Part shown: positions 53,177 through 62,904 of the stretch, one piece after another | How the letters are laid out: every line of letters begins with the position of its first letter | How positions within the stretch are numbered: the first letter of the stretch is position 1 | The notes under the pieces: generated by a model | Databases searched by the model: none | What the model was told of the DNA's origin: nothing | What the model saw: only the letters and a program-made list of their open reading frames with translations | Translations under genes and position numbers: made by a program | NCBI RefSeq assembly: GCF_001953975.1 | Contig: NZ_MBEJ01000126.1 | Span: forward strand, 33,221 to 97,220 | Reading direction: 5' to 3' | DNA length: 64,000 nt | From: Mycobacterium sp. NS-7484 | Lineage (GTDB): Bacteria > Actinomycetota > Actinomycetes > Mycobacteriales > Mycobacteriaceae

Positions 53177-53561
53177 CTGACCGGCCAGGCACTGCACACC
53201 TTCAACAACAGGCATCCGTGGAGCCACAACGACCATTTCCACGGCTGGATCCTGGCGAACCTGTCGGCCCACCGTGGCACTGCCATTGACATCAATTGCG
53301 GCCAAGGCGCATTGGTGGCAAAACTCGCCGAACGTTCGAGCACGTCCACGGCACGGATCTGGACGCGGGGATGCGCGCCCAGGCCGCTCAACGGTCCGCC
53401 GGGCTCACCAACGTCACGATCGACGACCACAGACTCGGCGAGCTCGCGGGACCCGTCGACCTGATCACGCGATCGTCGACGCCACGCTGCCCGGTGCGGT
53501 GATGCGGCGCCGACCCGCCTTCCGGCACACCATCGCGTGGACAAAGCCGCCATTGCTTTGA
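53177..53561 (+). pseudogene. Broken class I SAM-dependent methyltransferase
   Basis: Frame 1 from 53177 reads LTGQALHTFNNRHPWSHNDH then FHGWILANLSAHRGTAIDIN and CGQGALVAKLAER, the start of a methyltransferase with its SAM-binding motif (IDINCGQG). Near 53332 a one-base loss shifts to FEHVHGTDLDAGMRAQAAQR and further to ELAGPVDLIT. After that the middle of the gene is missing, and the normal C-terminal end LPGAVMRRRPAFRHTIAWTK appears in another frame before a TGA at 53559-53561. No start codon is left in frame. The gene is dead. Confidence 0.75.
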
Positions 53562-53795
53562 CGACCCGACGACGTGTTACCGCGGTGATAAATCCTGGGC
53601 CGTCCGGGCCTGACTCACGCCGCCTACCGACTGTGGCAAACGCCCGGATCTCGGCCCGCGAGGGGCACAGTTTATGCAGGTAGGCGACATGAATGCGGAA
53701 TGACCGACCGATCGCCGCATGACCGCTGTGTTCCTGTGAAATGACTGCCGGGTTACCGCGCTTTCACAGCGCCCCATGGCGCCGAGTGCGTTCTT

Positions 53796-53823
53796 TTGAG
53801 GCACTGAAAACCGCCCTTACGCT
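53796..53823 (+). promoter_or_regulatory. Candidate narG promoter
   Basis: TTGAGG (53796-53801) and TACGCT (53818-53823) are 16 bases apart, leaving about a 24-base leader before the TTG start. Prediction by eye. Confidence 0.35.
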
Positions 53824-53852
53824 CGTGCATCAACAGCGTGGAGGGACAGATC

Positions 53853-56800
53853 TTGGTTGATTCACCCGCGGGCAGTCAGACACCTGCCGATGCGTTGCTG
53901 CGACTGGGCAAGTACTTCCACCGCGGCGAAGTCTCAGACGATCACCGGACCCTGCACAAGGTCGGGGGCCGCTCGGCCGATGACTTCTACCGTGACCGGT
54001 GGGCCCACGACAAAGTGGTGCGATCAACTCATGGCGTGAACTGCACGGGGTCCTGCTCGTGGAAGATCTACGTCAAAGACGGCGTCATCACCTGGGAGTC
54101 GCAACAAACCGACTATCCATCGGTCGGCGCCGACAAGCCGGAGTACGAGCCACGCGGGTGCCCGCGCGGCGCGTCGTTCTCGTGGTACACGTATTCGCCT
54201 GCGCGCGTGCGCTATCCCTATGTGCGCGGCGTGCTGCTGGAGTACTACCGCGAGGCCAAGGAGCGGCTAAAGGATCCCGTGCTGGCCTGGGCCGACATCG
54301 TCGAAGACCCGGAGAAGTCCAAGCGGTACAAGGCCGCCCGAGGCAAGGGCGGATTTGTCCGGGCCGAATGGTGGGAGGCCGCCGAGATCGCCGCAGCCGC
54401 CCACGTCCACACGATCAAGAAGTACGGGCCGGACCGGGTGGCCGGATTCTCGCCGATCCCGGCGATGTCGATGGTCAGCCATGCCGTCGGCGCCCGGTTC
54501 ATCTCGCTGCTCGGCGGGTCGATGCTGTCGTTCTACGACTGGTACGCCGACCTGCCGGTGGCCTCGCCGCAGGTCTTCGGCGATCAGACCGACGTACCCG
54601 AATCAGCCGACTGGTTCGACGCGGGCTACCTGATCATGTGGGGCTCGAACGTCCCGGTCACCCGCACTCCGGACGCGCACTACATGACCGAGGCCCGCTA
54701 CCGCGGCCAGAAGGTCGTGGTGGTGTCGCCGGACTATGCCGACAACACCAAGTTCGCCGACGAATGGCTGCCGGCCCGCCCCGGTACCGATGCGGCCCTC
54801 GCCATGGCGATGGGGCATGTCATCCTCAAGGAATTCTTCGTCGACAAGCAGACGCCGTACTTCACCAACTACGTCAAGAAATACACCGACCTGCCATTCC
54901 TGGTCACACTCGTCGAACGCGACGGGAAGGTGCTGCCCGGAAAGTTCCTCACCGCAGCCGATCTCGGTGACACCGGCGAGGGGGCGGCGTCCAAAACAGT
55001 CCTGTTGGACCAGGCCGGACGGCCCGTGGTGCCCAACGGATCGCTGGGACACCGGTTCACCGCCTCCGGTGAGGGACGTTGGAACCTGGACCTGCAAGGT
55101 GTACACCCCCTGCTGACAATGCACGACAGCGACGCCAAGGCGGCCACGGTGTCCCTTCCGCGGTTCGACGGCGACCAACCGGGCGTGCTGGAGCGTGGCG
55201 TGCCGACCAGAATCGTTGCCGGACACCGGGTGACGACCGTCTTCGACCTGATGCTCGCGCAGTACGGGGTGGCTCGGGAGGGTCTGCCCGGGCAGTGGCC
55301 GTCGGGATATGACGATGCGGCCGAGCCCTATACCCCGGCGTGGCAGGAAGAGATCACCGGCGTCCCCGCCGCGGCCGCGGAACGGATCGCCCGCGAGTTC
55401 GCCGACAACGCCGAGCGTTCCAAGGGACGGTCGATGATCCTGATGGGCGCGGGCACCAATCACTGGTTCCATTCCGATCAGATCTACCGGTCATTCCTCA
55501 CCCTGGTGATGCTCACCGGCTGCCAGGGCGTCAACGGCGGCGGCTGGGCGCACTACGTCGGCCAGGAGAAGTGCCGGCCCGTCACGGGTTGGGCCACATT
55601 GGCTTTCGGCCTGGACTGGCAGCGACCGCCACGGCAGATGCAGGGCACGGTGTTCTGGTATCTGGCGACCGATCAGTGGCGTTACGACCCGTTCACCTCG
55701 GAGGTGATGGCCTCACCTCTGGCCGAGGGCAAGTTCGAAGGCCGCACCGCCGCGGACAACATCGCTCTGGCCAGCCGGCTCGGCTGGATGCCGAGTTACC
55801 CCACGTTCAACCGCAACCCGCTGGATCTGGCCGACGAGGCTGACCGCCTCGGCAAAGACGCCGCCGGTTACGTGGTGGACGGCCTCAAATCGGGCCATCT
55901 GCAGTTCGCCTGCGAAGATCCAGACGCCCCGGAGAACTTCCCGCGCTGCCTGACGGTGTGGCGGTCGAACCTGCTCGGCTCGTCGGCAAAGGGCAACGAG
56001 TACTTCCTCAAACACCTGCTGGGCACCGACTCCGCGGTCGCCGCGCGCGACGAGGACGGTATCCGGCCACAAGAGGTCCGTTGGCGCGACGAGGCCCCGG
56101 TGGGCAAGCTGGATCTGTTGCTGTCCCTGGATTTCCGCAACACCAGCACGACGCTGTTCTCCGACATCGTGCTGCCCGCGGCCACCTGGTACGAAAAGCA
56201 CGACCTGTCGAGCACCGACATGCACCCGTTCGTGCATGCCTTCTCTCCGGCCATCTCACCGCCGTGGGAGACGAAGACCGATTTCGATGCGTTCCACCGC
56301 ATTGCCCGTGGCTTCTCCTGGCTGGCCGAAAAGCACCTCGGCAAACGCAACGACATCGTGGCCATGCCGTTGCAGCACGACAGCGCGGACGCCACCGCGC
56401 AGCCCGGCGGTCGCGTCCTGGACTGGAAAGCCGGTGAGTGCGCGCCGATTCCCGGCCAGACGATGCCCCGGCTTGTGATGGTGGAGCGCGACTACCCGGC
56501 GATCGCCGAGAAGATGGCCGCTCTGGGGCCGATGGTGGAAACCGTCGGCCTCACCACCAAGGGGGTGACGACGCATCCCGAGCCCGAGGTCGAGTACCTG
56601 TGCGGGGTCAACGGCACCGTGGTCAGCGGCGTCGCAGTCGGACGTCCGTCGTTGGCCAAGGACACCCACGCTGCTGAGGCCATCCTCGCGCTGTCGGGCA
56701 CCACCAATGGGCGCCTGGCCGTCGAAGGCTTCGAGGCGCTGGAGCGTCGTACCGGCACCGAGCTGGTCGATCTCGCCAAGGAGAACGAAGGTAAACGAAT

Positions 56801-57521
56801 CACGTTCGCCGACACCCAGGCCCGGCCGGTGCCGGTCAACACCTCGCCGGAATGGTCGGGTTCGGAGACCGGCGGCCGGCGCTACTCCCCCTTCACCATC
56901 AACACCGAGCGACTCAAGCCCTGGCACACCCTGACCGGCCGCCAGCACTTCTATCTGGACCACGACTGGATGAGTGAGCTCGGTGAGCAACTGCCGACAT
57001 TCCGGCCGCCACTGGACATGACGGCGCTGTTCGACGAGCCCGTGGTAGGAAGCACAGCCGGTCGTTCGATCACCGTGCGCTACCTGACGCCGCACTCCAA
57101 ATGGTCGATTCACTCTGCGTACCAGGACAACCTGTACATGCTGACCCTGTCCCGGGGCGGTCAGTGCATCTGGATGTCGGACGTGGACGCCGCCAAGATC
57201 GGCGTCAAGGACAACGACTGGATCGAGTGCACCAACCGCAACGGTGTGGTGAATGCCCGCGCCATCGTCAGCCACCGCATGCCCGAAGGTCTGGTGTTCA
57301 TGTACCACGCCCAGGACAAGGCCGTCGACGTGCCACGCACCGAGAAGAACGGCAAACGCGGAGGCATCCACAACGCGCTGACCCGGATCATGATCAAACC
57401 GACGCACCTGATCGGTGGGTATGCGCAGCAGTCCTTCGCCCTGAACTACCACGGGCCCACCGGAAATCAACGCGACGAGGTGACCACGATTCGTCGTCGC
57501 TCGCAGGAAGTGGAGTACTAG
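53853..57521 (+). CDS. narG: Respiratory nitrate reductase alpha subunit NarG (1222 aa)
   Basis: Molybdopterin (bis-MGD) catalytic subunit, cytoplasm-facing, reducing nitrate to nitrite. The FS0 iron-sulfur ligands are in STHGVNCTGSC (His60, Cys64, Cys68). The sequence is full length and collinear with mycobacterial NarG (for example SHAVGARF, SNVPVTRTPDAHYM and the GPTGNQRDEVT end). I chose TTG 53853 because GGAGGG lies 7-8 bases upstream; GTG 53838 would add five residues and put the ribosome binding site inside the gene. First gene of narGHJI. Confidence 0.93.
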   Translation: MVDSPAGSQTPADALLRLGKYFHRGEVSDDHRTLHKVGGRSADDFYRDRWAHDKVVRSTHGVNCTGSCSWKIYVKDGVITWESQQTDYPSVGADKPEYEPRGCPRGASFSWYTYSPARVRYPYVRGVLLEYYREAKERLKDPVLAWADIVEDPEKSKRYKAARGKGGFVRAEWWEAAEIAAAAHVHTIKKYGPDRVAGFSPIPAMSMVSHAVGARFISLLGGSMLSFYDWYADLPVASPQVFGDQTDVPESADWFDAGYLIMWGSNVPVTRTPDAHYMTEARYRGQKVVVVSPDYADNTKFADEWLPARPGTDAALAMAMGHVILKEFFVDKQTPYFTNYVKKYTDLPFLVTLVERDGKVLPGKFLTAADLGDTGEGAASKTVLLDQAGRPVVPNGSLGHRFTASGEGRWNLDLQGVHPLLTMHDSDAKAATVSLPRFDGDQPGVLERGVPTRIVAGHRVTTVFDLMLAQYGVAREGLPGQWPSGYDDAAEPYTPAWQEEITGVPAAAAERIAREFADNAERSKGRSMILMGAGTNHWFHSDQIYRSFLTLVMLTGCQGVNGGGWAHYVGQEKCRPVTGWATLAFGLDWQRPPRQMQGTVFWYLATDQWRYDPFTSEVMASPLAEGKFEGRTAADNIALASRLGWMPSYPTFNRNPLDLADEADRLGKDAAGYVVDGLKSGHLQFACEDPDAPENFPRCLTVWRSNLLGSSAKGNEYFLKHLLGTDSAVAARDEDGIRPQEVRWRDEAPVGKLDLLLSLDFRNTSTTLFSDIVLPAATWYEKHDLSSTDMHPFVHAFSPAISPPWETKTDFDAFHRIARGFSWLAEKHLGKRNDIVAMPLQHDSADATAQPGGRVLDWKAGECAPIPGQTMPRLVMVERDYPAIAEKMAALGPMVETVGLTTKGVTTHPEPEVEYLCGVNGTVVSGVAVGRPSLAKDTHAAEAILALSGTTNGRLAVEGFEALERRTGTELVDLAKENEGKRITFADTQARPVPVNTSPEWSGSETGGRRYSPFTINTERLKPWHTLTGRQHFYLDHDWMSELGEQLPTFRPPLDMTALFDEPVVGSTAGRSITVRYLTPHSKWSIHSAYQDNLYMLTLSRGGQCIWMSDVDAAKIGVKDNDWIECTNRNGVVNARAIVSHRMPEGLVFMYHAQDKAVDVPRTEKNGKRGGIHNALTRIMIKPTHLIGGYAQQSFALNYHGPTGNQRDEVTTIRRRSQEVEY

Positions 57522-57556
57522 ACGATGACCGGACACGAAGCTTGCGGAGTGGACCA

Positions 57557-59152
57557 ATGAGGATAATGGCGCAGCTGGCGATGGTGATGAACCTCGACAA
57601 GTGCATCGGCTGCCACACCTGCAGTGTCACCTGCAAGCAGGCCTGGACCAACCGCAGCGGTGTGGAGTACGTGTGGTTCAACAATGTGGAAACCCGTCCC
57701 GGGCAGGGTTATCCGCGTCAATATCAGGACCAGGAGCGCTGGAAGGGCGGCTGGACGCTGAACAAGCGCGGCAAGCTCACCCTCAAGTCGGGCTCCCGGT
57801 TCAAGCGTCTGCTGAACATCTTTGCCAATCCCGACCTGCCCACGGTGTCGGACTACTACGACCCGTGGACCTACGACTACGAGAACCTGCTCGCCGCACC
57901 GGCCATGGACACCACGCCGGTGGCACGGCCCAAGTCGCTGATCACCGGTCGCGACACCAAGGTCACCTGGGGAGCCAACTGGGACGACGATCTGGGCGGC
58001 GGCCCGGAGCAGGTGAGCCGAGACCCGTTGCTGGGCAAGCTCGAAGACAAGGTCAAGCTCGAGTTCGAGCAGACGTTCATGTTCTACCTGCCGCGGATCT
58101 GTGAGCACTGCCTCAACCCGGCCTGCGCCGCAGCGTGTCCCTCCGGCGCCATCTACAAGCGTTCCGAAGACGGCATCGTGCTGGTGGATCAGGACAAGTG
58201 CCGAGGCTGGCGCCAGTGCGTCACCGGGTGTCCGTACAAGAAGATCTACTTCAACCACAAGACCGGCAAGGCCGAGAAGTGCACGTTCTGCTATCCGCGC
58301 GTCGAGGTCGGCATCCCCACGGTGTGTTCGGAGACCTGTGTCGGCCGGCTCCGCTACATCGGCGTGATGTTGTACGACGCCGACGCGGTGTTGGAGGCGG
58401 CATCGGTCACCGAAGACAAGGACCTCTATCCCTCCCAGCTCGGCGTGTTCCTCAACCCGCATGATCCCCGGGTGGTGGCCGAAGCCGAGCGGGCCGGCAT
58501 CTCCCCCGAATGGATTGACGCCGCGCAGAATTCACCGGTGTACCGGCTGATCGTCGACTACCAGGTGGCCCTGCCGCTGCATCCGGAATACCGGACCATG
58601 CCGATGGTGTGGTACGTGCCGCCGCTGTCGCCGGTGGTCGACATCCTGAAAGAGACCGGTCACGACGGCGAGAACAAGAACAACCTGTTCGGCGCCATCG
58701 ACACACTGCGAATCCCGGTCGAATACCTGGCCGAGCTGTTCACCGCGGGTGACGTCGCACCCGTCCGGGCCGCGCTGCAACGACTGGCCGCCATGCGCGC
58801 CTACATGCGCTCGGCGAACCTGGGCGAAGAGTTCGACGAGACCATCCCGGCGTCGGTGCGGTTGAGTGGCGACGAGATCGAATCGATGTACCGGTTGCTG
58901 GCCATCGCCAAATATCAGGACCGCTATGTCATCCCGACCGGGGCCGGTTCGGATGCGCACCGGCTCGACGCCCTGGCCACCGGTTGCAGCCTGAATGGCG
59001 ACGGCGGACCAGGGATGACGGCATTCGACACGATGGTGGACAAGTTCCATCTGACCCACACCAATGACGCTGTTCCGCAAGGTGACCCGACCCGGGTCAA
59101 CCTGCTCAACTGGGACGGCCGGAGCACAGACGGGTTGTTGCCGACCACATGA
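57557..59152 (+). CDS. narH: Nitrate reductase beta (iron-sulfur) subunit NarH (531 aa)
   Basis: Passes electrons from NarI to NarG through four iron-sulfur clusters. Cysteine groups: CIGCHTCSVTC, CEHCLNPACAAACPSG, CRGWRQCVTGC (Trp replacing one Cys, the 3Fe-4S site of NarH) and CTFCYP...CSETC. The start is ATG 57557 (MRIMAQLAMVMNLDKC), matching known NarH proteins; the much longer upstream frame is antisense-like extension through narG. Its stop overlaps the narJ ATG. Confidence 0.95.
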   Translation: MRIMAQLAMVMNLDKCIGCHTCSVTCKQAWTNRSGVEYVWFNNVETRPGQGYPRQYQDQERWKGGWTLNKRGKLTLKSGSRFKRLLNIFANPDLPTVSDYYDPWTYDYENLLAAPAMDTTPVARPKSLITGRDTKVTWGANWDDDLGGGPEQVSRDPLLGKLEDKVKLEFEQTFMFYLPRICEHCLNPACAAACPSGAIYKRSEDGIVLVDQDKCRGWRQCVTGCPYKKIYFNHKTGKAEKCTFCYPRVEVGIPTVCSETCVGRLRYIGVMLYDADAVLEAASVTEDKDLYPSQLGVFLNPHDPRVVAEAERAGISPEWIDAAQNSPVYRLIVDYQVALPLHPEYRTMPMVWYVPPLSPVVDILKETGHDGENKNNLFGAIDTLRIPVEYLAELFTAGDVAPVRAALQRLAAMRAYMRSANLGEEFDETIPASVRLSGDEIESMYRLLAIAKYQDRYVIPTGAGSDAHRLDALATGCSLNGDGGPGMTAFDTMVDKFHLTHTNDAVPQGDPTRVNLLNWDGRSTDGLLPTT

Positions 59153-59829
59153 AGCTACTCACCCGCACCCGCAGGACAGGCACCGGCTCTGCCCTGTCCG
59201 AGCGCCAGCAGCGCCTGGTGTGGCGCGTCACTGCCTTGATGCTCGACTACCCGACGGCCGAAACCGCCGCGCTCGTCGACCAATTGGATGCCATATCCGA
59301 CGAACTTCCGGAATCGGTGCGAGCGCCGCTGACCGAGTTCGCATTGCGGTTCCGGCAGGCAGACACCATGCAACGGGCAGCCAACTACGTCGAGACCTTC
59401 GACATGCGTCGGCGTTCCAGCCTTCACCTCACCTATTACGCCTACGGCGACACCCGCAAGCGCGGTATGGCGCTGCTGCGGTTCAAGCACGCCTACCGGC
59501 AGGCCGGCCTGGACGTCGGTGAATTGGAGAACACGGAGCTGCCCGACTACCTGCCGATGGTGCTCGAGTTCGCCGCCACCGTCGATCACGCCCAAGGGGA
59601 ACGGCTGCTGGCCGAACATGTCCCGGTGCTCGAGCTGCTGCGGCTTTCTCTGCAGGACAACGAGTCCTACTACGCGGGTCTGCTGGCGGCGATCCTGTCC
59701 ACACTGCCGCCAGTGAACAGCGCTGACCGCCGCCGCATCGCCCAACTGGCCGCCGAGGGTCCGCCCGACGAGGACGTCGGGCTGGATCCGTTTGCGATGG
59801 ATCCCATGGCTTCAGGAGGTCGAGCATGA
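59149..59829 (+). CDS. narJ: Nitrate reductase assembly chaperone NarJ (226 aa)
   Basis: Soluble chaperone of the TorD/NarJ type needed to load the molybdenum cofactor into NarG and attach NarGH to the membrane. It is all-helical, with the family segments YVETFDMRRRSSLHLTYYAYGDTRKRG and LPDYLPMVLEFA. Four-base ATGA overlaps with narH before and narI after. Confidence 0.93.
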   Translation: MKLLTRTRRTGTGSALSERQQRLVWRVTALMLDYPTAETAALVDQLDAISDELPESVRAPLTEFALRFRQADTMQRAANYVETFDMRRRSSLHLTYYAYGDTRKRGMALLRFKHAYRQAGLDVGELENTELPDYLPMVLEFAATVDHAQGERLLAEHVPVLELLRLSLQDNESYYAGLLAAILSTLPPVNSADRRRIAQLAAEGPPDEDVGLDPFAMDPMASGGRA

Positions 59830-60569
59830 GCAACGTGTTGTGGATGACCCTGCCCTACATCGCCTTCACGTCGTTCGCACTCGGGCACATCTGGCGTTAC
59901 AGGGCCGACCAGTTCGGTTGGACCACACGGTCTTCCCAGATCTACGAGAGCAGGTTACTGCGCCTGGGCAGTCCGTTGTTCCATTTCGGCATCCTGGGCG
60001 TGCTAGCCGGTCACGTTGTCGGGCTGCTGATCCCGCAGTCGTGGACCTCGGCCGTCGGCGTTTCCGAACACGTCTACCACCTGATGTCGGTGAGCATGGG
60101 GGCATTGGCCGGCATCGCCGTCGTCGCCGGAGTGGGCATCCTGCTGTACCGCCGGGTGACCGTGCCCGAAGTGCGCACCGCGACCACACTCAACGACAAG
60201 GTGATGTACCTGCTGCTGGTCGGTGCGCTGGCCACCGGGATGCTGAACACGCTGACCAACGTCTTCTCGACGTACAACTATCGCGAGACGGTGTCGCCGT
60301 GGTTCCGCAGCCTGTTCACCCTGCACCCGGCGCCCCAGTTGATGGCCGAGACGCCGTGGACGTTCCAGGCCCATGTTCTGATAGTCGTTGCCCTGCTCGG
60401 CTTCTGGCCCTACACCCGGTTGGTGCACATGTTCAGCGCGCCGATCGGCTATCTGGTCCGTCCCTTTGTGATCTACCGCAGCCGCGATCCGCAGCGGGCC
60501 GGGAAGAACCGCTACGCCAAGGCCTGGGTGACGCCGCAGGCCCCGCCGGCCCGCAGCCGGTGGGTGTGA
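59826..60569 (+). CDS. narI: Nitrate reductase gamma subunit NarI, cytochrome b (247 aa)
   Basis: Membrane anchor that takes electrons from menaquinol via two b hemes. Five hydrophobic segments are visible, the first at about 3-22 (LWMTLPYIAFTSFALGHIW) and others near 45-70, 85-110, 125-145 and 180-205. Histidines in segments 2 and 5 (FHFGILGVLAGHVVG; FSAPIGYLVRP region) fit the heme-ligand pattern. Overlaps narJ (ATGA); ends 14 bases before the convergent oxidoreductase gene. Confidence 0.92.
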   Translation: MSNVLWMTLPYIAFTSFALGHIWRYRADQFGWTTRSSQIYESRLLRLGSPLFHFGILGVLAGHVVGLLIPQSWTSAVGVSEHVYHLMSVSMGALAGIAVVAGVGILLYRRVTVPEVRTATTLNDKVMYLLLVGALATGMLNTLTNVFSTYNYRETVSPWFRSLFTLHPAPQLMAETPWTFQAHVLIVVALLGFWPYTRLVHMFSAPIGYLVRPFVIYRSRDPQRAGKNRYAKAWVTPQAPPARSRWV

Positions 60570-60583
60570 GCGAACATGCTTTC

Positions 60584-62881
60584 TCAGCCCGGGGCGGACT
60601 TCTGGACGCGGACGCGGATGTTCTTCATGATGGGCTGATCGCTCTGGGTGCTGTAGTCGCCGATCGCGCACAGGACATTCATCTCGGGCATGTACCCCGC
60701 GGCGCAACCGGGCGGGATGCCATATGGAATGGCCTTGTAGTGCCGCAGCGAGCGCGTGCTGCCATCGCGGGCAGTGGCGACGATGTCGACGTCGTCGAAC
60801 TCCTTGAGCCCGCGGTCGGCCATGTCCTGCGCATTCATGAAAACCAAGGTGCGCAGGTTCTTGACGCCGCGATACCGGTCGCTGTCGGAGTAGATGGTGG
60901 TGTTCCACTGATCGTGCGAGCGCAGCGTCGCCAAGGTCAAGGTGCCCGCCTCGGTGCTGTCGTCCGGTAGCCCGACCGCCGAGAACTCGGCACGCCCGGA
61001 CGGGGTCAGGAAAATCAGTTCCCGTGCGGGCTGCTTGATCCGGAAGCCCAGCGGCAGGCGGACCCGCCGATTGAAATCCTCGAAACCGTTGAGCACCTTG
61101 GCCATGGTGTCCCGGATGCGGTCGTAGTCTTCGACATACCAACTCCACGGTGTACTGCTGGAAGGAAGTGCGGCCCGCGCGATCCCGGCGATGATGGCGG
61201 GCTCGGACATCAGGTGCGGCGACGCGGGCTTCTTCATCCCGACCGAGAGGTGCACCATGCTCATCGAATCCTCGACCGAGGCGGACTGCACGCCGGCCTT
61301 CTGATGATCCTTTTCGGTACGGCCCAGGCAGGGCAGGATCAGGGCGCGGCGGCCGTGGATCACGTGGCTGCGGTTGAGTTTGGTGCTGACCTGGACGGTG
61401 AGATCACATTTCTGCAGCCCGGCGAAGGTGTACGCGGTGTCTGGGGCGGCACTGGCGAAATTGCCTCCCATCCCGACGAATACCTTCACTTCGCCGCGGT
61501 TCATGGCCTCGATGGTGCGCACGGTGTCCAGACCGGGCTCGCGTGGCGGGTCGATCCCGCACACGTCGGCGAGCCGGTCGAGGGAGGCTCCGGCCGGCCG
61601 GTGGTCGATGCCACAGGTGCGGTTGCCCTGCACATTGCTGTGCCCCCGCACCGGTGACGGCCCGGCGCCCTCGCGACCCAGGTTGCCGCGCAGTAAAAGG
61701 AGGTTGACGATCTCGCGCACGCTGTCCACGCCGTGCTCGTGCTGGGTGACGCCGAGACACCAGCTGATGATGCTGCGGTCGGCGTCGCGGTAGATTATGG
61801 CGGCTTTGCGGATATCCGCTTCGCACACACCGGATTTGTATTCGATCTCTTCCCACGAGGTAGCTTCGACGGTCGACCGGTAGCCCTCGAAACCCGTCGT
61901 ATAACGCTCGATGAACTCGATATCCAGCGCCTTCGGGTCGGTTTGCGCCTGTTCCAGAACGGCTTTCGCGATGCCACGGATCAGCGCCATGTCACCGCCG
62001 ATGCGGGGTTGGAGATTCAGCGTGCTGGTCTTGGTGGAGCGGAACGTGGCCATGCGCAGAAAGTCGTGCGGGATGATGGTCTTGGTCGCTCCGGCTTCCA
62101 CCAACGGGTTGATGTGCACGATCGCCGCGCCCCGGCGGTAGGCGTCAGCCAGCGCGGTGAGCATGCGCGGCGTATTGGATGCGGCGTTGACGCCGATGAT
62201 GAAGAGCGCGTCGGCAGTCTGCCAATCTTGAAGGTCGACAGTGCCTTTGCCCGTTCCGAGCGCCGCCGTCAAGGCCCGACCGCTGGCTTCGTGGCACATG
62301 TTCGAGCAATCCGGCAGATTGTTGGTGCCGAGTTCGCGCGCCATCAGCTGGTACAGGAACGTGGCTTCGTTGCCCAGCCGACCCGAGGTGTAGAACGACG
62401 CCTGGTTCGGGTCTTCCAGATCTGCCAGGGCCGTGCCCACGAGGTCGAACGCGTCACGCCAGCTGATCGGTTCGTAATGATCGGTCTCGGCGTTGTACAC
62501 CATAGGCTCGGTCAGCCGGCCTTGATCTTCGAGGGCGAAGTCGCTCCAGGTCGCCAGCTCGGCGACGGTGTGTTGGGCGAAGAATTCCGGACCGCAGCGC
62601 TTGTGCGTCATCTCCCAGGTGACGTGTTTGATGCCGTTCTCGCAGATGTCGAGTTTGAGCCCCTTCAGGTCGTCGGGCCAGGCGCAGCCTGGACAGTCGA
62701 AACCGCCGTCCTCGTGGTTCATCTTCATGATCGCTCGGGGGCCGTCGATAGGCTCGCGCTCGCGGATCAAGAACTTGGTGACGCTCGTGGCCGCGCCCCA
62801 TCCTGCCGCGGGGTGGTGGTAGGGATGAAATTCAGGCTGGTCGTGCCCCTCGGCGTCGGTGCGCGGCTCGATGCGGGTCAT
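60584..62881 (-). CDS. FdhF/YdeP-type molybdopterin oxidoreductase (765 aa)
   Basis: Bis-MGD enzyme of the formate-dehydrogenase-alpha-like family (Rv2900c FdhF/YdeP group). Only two N-terminal cysteines (CPGC, Cys63 and Cys66) stand where formate dehydrogenases have a 4Fe-4S motif, with Cys80 and Cys96 further on. The DCSNMCHEASG segment (Cys192, Cys196) is a family hallmark. No signal peptide. True formate oxidation is unproven for this group, and no fdhD or partner subunit gene is beside it. It is convergent with narI across a 14-base gap without a visible terminator. Confidence 0.85.
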   Translation of the reverse strand: MTRIEPRTDAEGHDQPEFHPYHHPAAGWGAATSVTKFLIREREPIDGPRAIMKMNHEDGGFDCPGCAWPDDLKGLKLDICENGIKHVTWEMTHKRCGPEFFAQHTVAELATWSDFALEDQGRLTEPMVYNAETDHYEPISWRDAFDLVGTALADLEDPNQASFYTSGRLGNEATFLYQLMARELGTNNLPDCSNMCHEASGRALTAALGTGKGTVDLQDWQTADALFIIGVNAASNTPRMLTALADAYRRGAAIVHINPLVEAGATKTIIPHDFLRMATFRSTKTSTLNLQPRIGGDMALIRGIAKAVLEQAQTDPKALDIEFIERYTTGFEGYRSTVEATSWEEIEYKSGVCEADIRKAAIIYRDADRSIISWCLGVTQHEHGVDSVREIVNLLLLRGNLGREGAGPSPVRGHSNVQGNRTCGIDHRPAGASLDRLADVCGIDPPREPGLDTVRTIEAMNRGEVKVFVGMGGNFASAAPDTAYTFAGLQKCDLTVQVSTKLNRSHVIHGRRALILPCLGRTEKDHQKAGVQSASVEDSMSMVHLSVGMKKPASPHLMSEPAIIAGIARAALPSSSTPWSWYVEDYDRIRDTMAKVLNGFEDFNRRVRLPLGFRIKQPARELIFLTPSGRAEFSAVGLPDDSTEAGTLTLATLRSHDQWNTTIYSDSDRYRGVKNLRTLVFMNAQDMADRGLKEFDDVDIVATARDGSTRSLRHYKAIPYGIPPGCAAGYMPEMNVLCAIGDYSTQSDQPIMKNIRVRVQKSAPG

Positions 62882-62904
62882 TACTCAAGTCTGCGCGCCG
62901 CACA

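Larger units (their letters stand above)
52767..53852. other. Gene-poor junction between the steroid block and the nar operon
   Basis: This interval of nearly 1.1 kb holds a 293-bp inverted-repeat element and a broken methyltransferase gene (both listed separately), then about 290 bases before narG in which I see no gene but a likely promoter. An 8-base inverted repeat, CTGTGAAA/TTTCACAG (53734-53741 and 53762-53769), lies about 85 bases before the narG start and may be a regulator site. Confidence 0.6.

Noticed and set aside
53735..53768. Classic CRP site upstream of narG
   Set aside because: CRP sites have TGTGA and TCACA six bases apart; here the gap is about 20-24 bases.
57101..57556. 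N-terminal extension of narH through the end of narG
   Set aside because: Overlaps narG in another frame and lacks family similarity; NarH proteins begin at the MRIMAQLAMVMNLDKC site.
56256..57557. 433-codon minus-strand open frame
   Set aside because: Antisense to the 3' half of narG; no motif.
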